Made by a program: the position numbers and the translations under genes | Assembly (NCBI RefSeq): GCF_030435705.1 | Contig: NZ_CP129382.1 | Location: 1,364,001-1,428,000 of the forward strand | Source: Rhizobium sp. SSA_523 | Lineage (GTDB): Bacteria > Pseudomonadota > Alphaproteobacteria > Rhizobiales > Rhizobiaceae | Length of the DNA stretch: 64,000 nt | Reading direction: 5' to 3' | In this document: piece after piece, positions 55,752 to 64,000 of the stretch | Position numbering within the stretch: position 1 is the stretch's first letter | Layout: each line of letters opens with the position of its first letter | Notes under the pieces: model-generated | Database searches by the model: none | Told to the model about the DNA's origin: nothing | Seen by the model: only the letters and a program-made list of their open reading frames with translations

Positions 55752-57716
55752 ATGAACAGCGGCGGCGGATTGCAAGCGATGTCGATCGGTCAAAGACTCA
55801 TGACCATCGGCATATCGGCCTTTGTCGGCATCGGCGCGATTGCCGGGGTCGGATGGGTCTCTCAGGCCAATGTGGGACGGGATCTGGATCGCGTCACCGA
55901 GATCTCCGGACTTCTGGAGACGGCCAATGCACTGAAGACCGCCAATCTCGATCTCACCCTGACGGCCATGGACTTCATTGTCGACAGGCAGGCGCACAGC
56001 ATCAGCGCCGAGCGAAAGGACGTGCTTTCGACAACCAGCACCGTTCTCAAGACCAATGCCGGCCGAATGGACCGGCTTGCCGCGCTGGTCGACAGACCGG
56101 ATCTGACGCGCGGCCTCGACCAGGATCTGGCGCGCTCGATCGCCGCCATTACCGTCGATCTGCCGCGCCTGGTCGAGACGCAGGCCTCGGAGGCGGAATT
56201 CCATGCCATCGACGACAGGATCGATACCGGCGGCGAGCTGATCAGCGCGCGACTGGAAGAATTGACGCGCCTTGGCTCCGCCGCCCATGAAGCGTCAATA
56301 AAAAGCACAAACAATGCCCTGGCGCGGTCGGTGCTGCTGCAGGTCGCGCTGGGCGTCGCAACGCTGTCCCTGGTCGGCGCGCTTCAATATTGGCAGGGCG
56401 CCGCCATTCGCCGCAAGATCGCGACCATCCGCGCCGATCTGCAACGCATCGCCGCCGGCGATTGCGCCGAAGCCGTTCAGGGAACGCAGGGAAAAGACGA
56501 GATTTCCGATATGGCCCGGGCGGCGGAAGCGTTGCGCGTCTCCAGCCTGGAGCGGCTGGCGCTCGAACATAAGACGGCGCATGACCGCGCTGCGGTGGAA
56601 GAGGAGAGCCGGCAGCGCAGCGATCAGGAGAGGCAGGCGGCAGAGCGGCTGCGCCTGGCCACCCGGGATCTGGCGCGGGCGCTGACAAAGCTTTCGGATG
56701 GCGATCTCGGCGCCGTTCTTGCCACCCCGTTCCCGGCGGAACTGGAACCCGTGCGGGCGGATTTCAACCGCCTCACGGAAAAGCTTCAGCATACGATGCA
56801 GGAGATCAACTCGGCCTCCGCCTCCATTCAGGCCAATGCCCAGCAGATGCGCTCGGCAGCGGATGATCTTGCCCAGCGTACCGAGCAGCAGGCAGCCTCT
56901 CTGGAGGAGACCTCCGCCGCGCTGGAAGAGATCACCCGCACCGTGCGCACCGCCACCGAGCGCGCCGAGGCGGCGAGCCAGCTGGTCAGCAATGCCAAGG
57001 ATTTCGCCGAACGCTCGACCACCGTCGTCGCAGATGCCATGGCCGCCATGGAACGCATCGAAGATGCCACCGGCGAGATCGGCAAGATCATCAACGTGAT
57101 CGATGAGATCGCCTTCCAGACCAATCTCCTGGCGCTGAATGCCGGTGTCGAGGCGGCACGCGCCGGCGATGCCGGAAAGGGCTTTGCCGTCGTTGCCCAG
57201 GAGGTCCGCGCGCTCGCCGGCCGTGCCGCCGGCGCGGCAAAGGATATCAAGGCGCTTGTCTCGCGCTCCAGCGCCGAGGTGCAGACAGGCGTGGACCTCG
57301 TCAGGGCGACCGGTGACGCCCTGCATCGCATCGGCGATGATGTGCTGAAAATTAACGATGATGTCGGCATGATCGCCACATCAGCGCGAGAACAATCAAC
57401 CGGCCTTAACGAAATCAACACCGCAATCGGGCAAATGGATCAGACCACGCAGCAGAATGCAGCCATGGTGGAACAGACCAATGCCGCCAGCCACACCCTG
57501 GCCGGCGACGCGGATAATCTCATCCGCCTGATGGGTCAGTTCCACAATCGCCACCATCCGCCGCGGCTCGCAACATCGGCCGACCGCGCAACCGGCGGCA
57601 CACCCTCTCCTGCCCGCACGCTCCTTACCCGGGTGGCGGGCGCGGTACAGTCCAGCAGCCCGGCTTCCGCGGCCTCCGCCGCGTCGGCCACCAGCGAAAA
57701 ATGGGAAGAGTTCTAA
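55752..57716 (+). CDS. Methyl-accepting chemotaxis protein with two HAMP-like segments
   Basis: About 654 residues. Membrane helix 1 ([21 protein letters not shown]), a helical periplasmic sensor of ~160 residues, membrane helix 2 ([20 protein letters not shown]), a HAMP, a coiled linker, a second HAMP-like unit ([20 protein letters not shown]), and a cytoplasmic signalling hairpin with the conserved tip [21 protein letters not shown]. The protein ends in KWEEF, an xWxxF pentapeptide like the NWETF tether for CheR/CheB. Starts at 55710, 55752 or 55779 are possible; none has a strong ribosome binding site. cheW follows at once. Confidence 0.9.
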   Translation: MNSGGGLQAMSIGQRLMTIGISAFVGIGAIAGVGWVSQANVGRDLDRVTEISGLLETANALKTANLDLTLTAMDFIVDRQAHSISAERKDVLSTTSTVLKTNAGRMDRLAALVDRPDLTRGLDQDLARSIAAITVDLPRLVETQASEAEFHAIDDRIDTGGELISARLEELTRLGSAAHEASIKSTNNALARSVLLQVALGVATLSLVGALQYWQGAAIRRKIATIRADLQRIAAGDCAEAVQGTQGKDEISDMARAAEALRVSSLERLALEHKTAHDRAAVEEESRQRSDQERQAAERLRLATRDLARALTKLSDGDLGAVLATPFPAELEPVRADFNRLTEKLQHTMQEINSASASIQANAQQMRSAADDLAQRTEQQAASLEETSAALEEITRTVRTATERAEAASQLVSNAKDFAERSTTVVADAMAAMERIEDATGEIGKIINVIDEIAFQTNLLALNAGVEAARAGDAGKGFAVVAQEVRALAGRAAGAAKDIKALVSRSSAEVQTGVDLVRATGDALHRIGDDVLKINDDVGMIATSAREQSTGLNEINTAIGQMDQTTQQNAAMVEQTNAASHTLAGDADNLIRLMGQFHNRHHPPRLATSADRATGGTPSPARTLLTRVAGAVQSSSPASAASAASATSEKWEEF

Positions 57717-57718
57717 CC

Positions 57719-58183
57719 ATGAGCAATGCCATCAAGCAGTCCGGAGCCTATCTCGAAATCGTCTCCTTCCACCTGGGCGATCAGGAATTCTGCATCGACA
57801 TCATGGCCATCCGCGAAATCCGCGGCTGGGCGCCCGTGACGCCGATGCCGCATACGCCGCCTTACGTGCTTGGGCTGATCAACCTGCGCGGCGCCGTCAT
57901 TCCCGTCATCGACATGGCCTGCCGCCTAGGCATGAAGATGACGGAACCGTCCGAGCGCGCCGCCATCATCGTCACCGATATTGCCGGAAAGCTGGTCGGC
58001 CTTCTCGTCGAGCAGGTTTCGGACATGATGACGATCAAGTCGGAAGACCTGCAGCCGGCACCGGAGATCATTCCGGAAGCACAGCGCGCCTTCTGCCGCG
58101 GCATTGTCGCCCTGGAGAAGACCATGGTCTGCTTCCTGAACCTCGATACGGTGATCGCCGACGAGCTGGCCCAGGCCGCCTGA
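57719..58183 (+). CDS. cheW: Chemotaxis coupling protein CheW
   Basis: 154 residues: YLEIVSFHLGDQEFCIDIMAIREI, PHTPPYVLGLINLRGAVIPVIDMACRLG and LVEQVSDMMTIKSEDL. It bridges chemoreceptors and the CheA kinase. It starts 2 nt after the receptor stop codon with GGAAGAG inside the receptor's last codons. The pair looks like a receptor-specific coupling module away from the main che cluster. Confidence 0.93.
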   Translation: MSNAIKQSGAYLEIVSFHLGDQEFCIDIMAIREIRGWAPVTPMPHTPPYVLGLINLRGAVIPVIDMACRLGMKMTEPSERAAIIVTDIAGKLVGLLVEQVSDMMTIKSEDLQPAPEIIPEAQRAFCRGIVALEKTMVCFLNLDTVIADELAQAA

Positions 58184-58228
58184 GTTCCGATCGGAAGCGC
58201 TTGACGCTATCGCTGCTGGAAGCGCCGG

Positions 58229-58249
58229 CCCCGGTCCTGTCGACCGGGG
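58229..58249. terminator. Bidirectional hairpin between cheW and creA
   Basis: CCCCGGTC (58229-58236) and GACCGGGG (58242-58249) form a perfect 8-bp stem with a 5-nt loop, between convergent genes. Confidence 0.5.
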
Positions 58250-58288
58250 TCATGGCGCGTTCGCGGTCTGGAACCTCACCGCATCCGT

Positions 58289-58783
58289 CTATTTCGGCGC
58301 ACCCTTCAGCCAGTTGACCGACTGGTTGAACAGCGGGACGGTGGAGATCGCCATCTTGGCGGAGCCATCGACGAGCTGGCGCGAATGCACCAGGTAGATC
58401 AGCGTATTGTTGGGCTTGTCATAGATCCGGTTGACGACGAGCTGCTTCCAGATCAGCGACATGCCCTGCTTGAACACTTCTTCGCCTTCCTTGGAAAGAT
58501 CGATATCGCCGATCTCGATCGGACCGGTCTGGCGGCAGGCGATCGAATTGTTGGACGGGTCCTCGAACCAGTTGCCGTTCTTCAGCCGGTCCAGCATGCC
58601 GCGATCGAAATAGGTCACGTGGCAGGTCACACCCTTGACCTTCGGATCGGTCAGGGCATCAACGACAATATCATTGCCCATCCAGTCGACACCCACTTTC
58701 CCCACTTCCTCTGCATGGGCGGCGGGCAGGCTAAAGGGGACGAGCGACAGAAGGGCGGCGGTCATCAACATCAAGCGGCGCAT
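58289..58783 (-). CDS. creA: CreA family exported protein
   Basis: 164 residues. A signal peptide (LMLMTAALLSLVPFSLPAAHA) is followed by the CreA family sequence EVGKVGVDWMGNDIVVDALTDPKVKGVTCHVTYFDRG, then SIACRQTGPI. Cysteines in TCHV and ACRQ probably pair. Function is unknown despite wide conservation. ATG 58783 has GAGGAG 6 nt upstream. Confidence 0.9.
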   Translation of the reverse strand: MRRLMLMTAALLSLVPFSLPAAHAEEVGKVGVDWMGNDIVVDALTDPKVKGVTCHVTYFDRGMLDRLKNGNWFEDPSNNSIACRQTGPIEIGDIDLSKEGEEVFKQGMSLIWKQLVVNRIYDKPNNTLIYLVHSRQLVDGSAKMAISTVPLFNQSVNWLKGAPK

Positions 58784-58863
58784 GGGAGGCTCCTCGGCGG
58801 ATCGTGTGCCTTGCAGATAAGCAGTTCGCACGCTTTTACAATGAGAGCGCAGCGTGGAGGCGT

Positions 58864-59454
58864 TCACCGGCGCCGCAGCGTGCAGGGCGTATAGCCGCCG
58901 GCATAGAGCTTGCCCACCGTCATGCCGATTCGCGCCGGAATCTCGGCGGCATGCCGCGCACCCAGCTGCCTGGCCATGGCCAGCGTCGCTTCCGCACAGA
59001 GAGCGGCATCCTCCGCCGCCCTGTGATGGGCGAAAACGAGGCCGAGATGCGCCGCCAGGACGTTCAACCGGTGGGACGGCAGATGCGGCCAGACGGTGCG
59101 CGCCATCTTGACGCTGCAGAGATAGGATACAGCCGGATAGGTCGTTGCATAGAGATCGAGGCAGGCGCGCCAGACGCTGAAATCGAAGGCGGCGTTATGA
59201 GCCACCATCGTCGCATCGGCGAAATCCTCGGCAAATTCATCCATGACCTCGGGAAACTCGCCGGCATCCTCGACATGCTCGGGGCGGATGCCGTGGACGG
59301 CGATGTTGAAGGAGGAGAACCGCATCTCCTTCGGGCGGATCAACCGCTCCTCGACGCGCACCACCCGCCCATCCTCGATCCAGGCAAGGCCGACGGAGCA
59401 GGCACTGGCTCTTTGCTCATTGGCGGTTTCAAAATCGATGGCAATGGTTCTCAA
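58864..59454 (-). CDS. 3'-5' exonuclease, DnaQ-like
   Basis: 196 residues of DEDDh type: Asp and Glu in TIAIDFETAN, Asp in AHNAAFDFSVWRA, and His-Asp in HHRAAEDAALCAE. It resembles the epsilon-like exonucleases found singly in proteobacteria. TTG 59454 with AGGAAG 6 nt upstream is the only reasonable start, since MRTIAIDFET is the expected N-terminus. It could trim DNA or RNA 3' ends. Confidence 0.88.
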   Translation of the reverse strand: MRTIAIDFETANEQRASACSVGLAWIEDGRVVRVEERLIRPKEMRFSSFNIAVHGIRPEHVEDAGEFPEVMDEFAEDFADATMVAHNAAFDFSVWRACLDLYATTYPAVSYLCSVKMARTVWPHLPSHRLNVLAAHLGLVFAHHRAAEDAALCAEATLAMARQLGARHAAEIPARIGMTVGKLYAGGYTPCTLRRR

Positions 59455-59500
59455 GCTTCTTCCTCATGACGGTTGCAAGGACCGTCTGGCGCCGCAAGCC

Positions 59501-59761
59501 TCATGGCTTGACCTCGATGCCGGCCTCGATGGCCGCCGCGATGAAGGCAAGCCGGGCCGCCTCCGGCGATTTCTTGCCCTTCAGCACGGCCTCGAACACG
59601 ACGAGTGCCTTGTCGAGCTCCGGCCCGTCCTCGAGCGGCCAGTCCTCGATCAGCACCCAGGACGCTTCCTGCACCGTATCGATGGTCCTGAACTGGCCCG
59701 GACCCTCGAGAGCAAGCGTCACGCCCTTGTTCCAGTCTTTGCTCACGCCCCGTGTCTCCAT
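59501..59761 (-). CDS. DUF982 family protein
   Basis: 86 residues: FRTIDTVQEASWVLIEDWPLEDGPELDKALVVFEAVLKGKKSPEAARLAFIAAAIEAGIEVKP. The WP-x-x-x-G...A...C/F-x-A-x-x-G and the final AR-x-A-F-I-x-A-A match DUF982, a family almost confined to Rhizobiales with many paralogues per genome and no known role. It sits 46 bp upstream of the exonuclease gene on the same strand. Confidence 0.8.
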   Translation of the reverse strand: METRGVSKDWNKGVTLALEGPGQFRTIDTVQEASWVLIEDWPLEDGPELDKALVVFEAVLKGKKSPEAARLAFIAAAIEAGIEVKP

Positions 59762-59947
59762 CTTCTGCGCTTTTACGTGTCATATCCGCAATCATGCGCG
59801 CAGGCGAGCGCCAAGATGCAAGACGAACGATGCCCAGCATCCGCTCTTGACCGGTCCGTCGATTTTCGGCCTTATAGGCGCCATGATCAGAACGGCACTC
59901 CACACGCGTCTCGTGACCACCACCCGCTCCGCAGGGCGCGTGGACGA

Positions 59948-59983
59948 TCGGCAAGCGGGTCGGCAAGAGGGTCGGCAAGACTT
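59948..59983 (+). repeat. Three imperfect 12-bp tandem units
   Basis: TCGGCAAGCGGG, TCGGCAAGAGGG and TCGGCAAGACTT follow one another in the 309-bp gap (59762-60070) before the GNAT gene. Apart from this and the hairpin at 60004, I see no gene there. Confidence 0.55.
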
Positions 59984-60003
59984 CATCTGATCGATCCCCA
60001 CGA

Positions 60004-60025
60004 ACCCTGCCGAGAAAGGCAGGGT
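60004..60025 (+). other. Hairpin upstream of the GNAT gene, similar to the one at 15593
   Basis: ACCCTGCC (60004-60011) and GGCAGGGT (60018-60025) pair around GAGAAA, followed by CGGGATCCCCCC. The sequence shares its core with the hairpin at 15593-15611, suggesting a dispersed palindromic repeat of the kind frequent in rhizobial intergenic DNA. Confidence 0.4.
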
Positions 60026-60070
60026 CGGGATCCCCCCGCTCTGCCTCGGCCCCGCTGAAGGACAGAGGAT

Positions 60071-60604
60071 ATGCAGCAAGACCCCTCACCGATAACCCGA
60101 GACGCGAAATGGCCCGCCGGATTGACGATCCGCGCACGCCAGCCTTCCGACGCAGAGGCGATCGCCGCCCTGCACAACCTTCCGGGCTATCGCTTCGGCA
60201 CTTTGCGCACGCCCTATCACAGCGCCGAGGAGATCCGCAAAGCCATCGAAAACCAACCCGCCACGGTGACGGCGCTGGTCGCCATTCTCGAAGACCGGCT
60301 CGTGGGCGATATCGGGCTGACACGCCATGGCAGTCGTCGGGCGCATAGCGGCAGTTTCGGCATGGGCGTGCATGATGCCTTTCGCGGGCGCGGCATCGGC
60401 TCGGCCTTGCTGGGGGAAATCGTGGCAATAGCGGACCGCTGGTACAATCTGAAGCGCCTGGAAATGACCGTCTATGTCGACAATCCTGCAGCCATCGCAC
60501 TCTACCGGAAATTCGGCTTCGAGGTGGAAGGCACGCTTCGCCACTTCGCCTTCCGGGACGGTGAGTTCATCGATGCCTATACGATGGCGCGGCTGAAGGC
60601 GTGA
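60071..60604 (+). CDS. GNAT family N-acetyltransferase
   Basis: 177 residues: [19 protein letters not shown], the acetyl-CoA loop in [19 protein letters not shown], and [42 protein letters not shown]. The end resembles the phosphinothricin/L-amino-acid (YhhY/SpeG-like) branch; substrate unknown. ATG 60071. Confidence 0.88.
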   Translation: MQQDPSPITRDAKWPAGLTIRARQPSDAEAIAALHNLPGYRFGTLRTPYHSAEEIRKAIENQPATVTALVAILEDRLVGDIGLTRHGSRRAHSGSFGMGVHDAFRGRGIGSALLGEIVAIADRWYNLKRLEMTVYVDNPAAIALYRKFGFEVEGTLRHFAFRDGEFIDAYTMARLKA

Positions 60605-60712
60605 ATGCGCCGCCTGTCGTCGCTCCGCTCCCGGCACGCGGGGAAGCCGGCAGCGCAGCAAAAAATCCCTCTGGCCTGCAGGCCTCCAGGCTCGGATGAG
60701 CGAAGGAGATCT

Positions 60713-62974
<2,262 letters not shown>

Positions 62975-63115
62975 TCATACTCCATCCGCAGACTGATATG
63001 CGTCTGTAAACGAAACCGATCCGCCGCAAAATGGACATTTGGAGAAAAGGCGGTCGAATAGATCAGCCGAACACAGGGAAGAAACGCCCCGGTGCATGCC
63101 CGCTCGCACGAAGCC

Positions 63116-64000
63116 TCAATCTCGGCCAGAGAGCAGGCTGGCGGCCGCGGCGCGGGCTTCGTCGGTCACGGATGCGCCGGACAGCATGCGGGCGATCTCC
63201 TCGGCGCGATGCGCTGCGGACATGGTGGCGACGCGGGTCGCGATCTTGTCGGATCCGTCGCTGGCGGGTCCCTTGGAGATCAGCAAATGCGTCGCGGCAC
63301 GGGCAGCAACCTGCGGCGCATGGGTCACCGAGAGCACCTGCACCGTCCGCGACAGGCGTTTCAGCCGCTGGCCGATGGCATCCGCCACCGCGCCGCCCAC
63401 GCCGGTATCGATCTCGTCGAAAACAAGAGTCGGCGCCGAGCCGCGATCGGCCAGCGCCACTTTCAGCGCCAGGAGGAAACGCGACAGCTCGCCGCCGGAG
63501 GCCACCTTCATGATCGGCCCCGGACGGGTGCCGGGATTGGTCTGCACGTGGAATTCGACGGTATCGATTCCCTCGGCCGCTGCCGTTTCGGGATCTGCCG
63601 TCACATTGACCATGAAGCGGGCGCGCTCCAGCTTCAGCGCCGGCAATTCGGCCATGACCGCATCACCAAGAGCAGACGCACCGTTCTGGCGCTTCTGCGA
63701 CAGGGCGCGCGCGGCCTCGTCATAGGCTGTCTTGGCATTTTCGGCGGTGCGCTGCAGCTGCCCGAGCCGCTCCTCGCCCGCATCCAGCTCTGCAAGATCG
63801 GCCACCATCTTTTCCGCCAGCGCGGGAAGCTCGGCAACCGCCACGGCATATTTGCGGGAGGCGGCGCGAAGCGCAAACAGACGCTCCTCGACCCGCTCCA
63901 GCTCCCGCGGATCGAATTCCGTCCGGCGCAGCGCCGCTTCGGCTTCCATCTGCGCATTGGAAAGATTGTCGAGCGCGGCATCCAGCAGCTGCACCGTGTC
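63116..64000 (-). CDS. recN: DNA repair protein RecN (C-terminal part; continues beyond the right edge)
   Basis: The last 294 or so codons of an SMC-like ATPase. A coiled coil (about the first 110 residues seen) precedes the ABC signature VASGGELSRFLLALK, Walker B TLVFDEIDTGVGG and the His-switch VLSVTHAPQVAA. The N-terminal Walker A part is outside the window. RecN acts at double-strand breaks. It is followed by ligA 144 bp later, a conserved rhizobial pair. Confidence 0.95.
   Translation of the reverse strand, partial: DTVQLLDAALDNLSNAQMEAEAALRRTEFDPRELERVEERLFALRAASRKYAVAVAELPALAEKMVADLAELDAGEERLGQLQRTAENAKTAYDEAARALSQKRQNGASALGDAVMAELPALKLERARFMVNVTADPETAAAEGIDTVEFHVQTNPGTRPGPIMKVASGGELSRFLLALKVALADRGSAPTLVFDEIDTGVGGAVADAIGQRLKRLSRTVQVLSVTHAPQVAARAATHLLISKGPASDGSDKIATRVATMSAAHRAEEIARMLSGASVTDEARAAAASLLSGRD

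Overview
The window is GC-rich, densely coded chromosomal DNA from an alphaproteobacterium, most likely of the family Rhizobiaceae (Rhizobium/Agrobacterium type). The evidence is a two-piece, circularly permuted tmRNA gene with the tag ANDNNAKEYALAA, an alpha-type SspB beside it, the gene order thyA-folA-hflK-hflC-degP, the pair ligA-recN, and several rhizobial small families (DUF982, DUF4169, DUF1127-like, DUF2778). I saw no rRNA, tRNA, insertion sequence, phage or CRISPR array. The window cuts one gene at each end (a transporter binding protein on the left, recN on the right).

Region by region. 1-8.2 kb: binding protein, PLP aminotransferase, diguanylate cyclase, ilvC with an upstream TetR repressor, a DUF4087 protein, a divergent HxlR/NAD(P)-binding oxidoreductase pair, and pdxJ. 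8.4-17.3 kb is the most accessory-looking part: a regulator joining a MerR head to a LuxR-like C-terminal HTH, a RecD-like helicase, a cobalt-type nitrile hydratase operon (alpha, beta, accessory) divergent from an AraC regulator, two tandem RhiA-like paralogues plus a small exported protein, and an aldo/keto reductase. 17.4-20.1 kb: ilvI-ilvN behind an attenuator leader. 20.3-24.9 kb: HerA-like ATPase, then miaA and serB whose start codons overlap divergently, and a GNAT enzyme. 24.9-30.4 kb: membrane protein quality control (DegP, HflC, HflK) and thymidylate synthesis (FolA, ThyA). 30.5-33 kb: PhzF, ssrA, sspB and two small proteins. 33-47.3 kb: a giant AsmA protein, a D-lactate-type FAD dehydrogenase, an RND efflux pump with its adaptor, UvrD and an M20 amidohydrolase. 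47.3-55.6 kb: DUF2778 envelope protein, PncA, AzlCD, aminopeptidase P, a DUF1127-like peptide, PrmA, SCO. 55.7-64 kb: chemoreceptor plus CheW, CreA, exonuclease, DUF982, GNAT, ligA, recN.

Themes. Branched-chain amino acid metabolism recurs: ilvC, ilvI-ilvN and an AzlCD-type exporter. tmRNA and SspB together form the tagging-and-delivery arm of ribosome rescue proteolysis. The best regulatory signal is the ilvI leader: a promoter whose start point should fall on the AUG of an 18-codon peptide rich in Ile/Val/Leu codons, followed by a pause-type hairpin and an intrinsic terminator. The least understood genes are the RhiA-like tandem pair with its exported neighbour.

All functional calls come from reading protein motifs and gene order. 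No database search was run, and start codons were chosen from visible ribosome binding sites, overlaps and operators.
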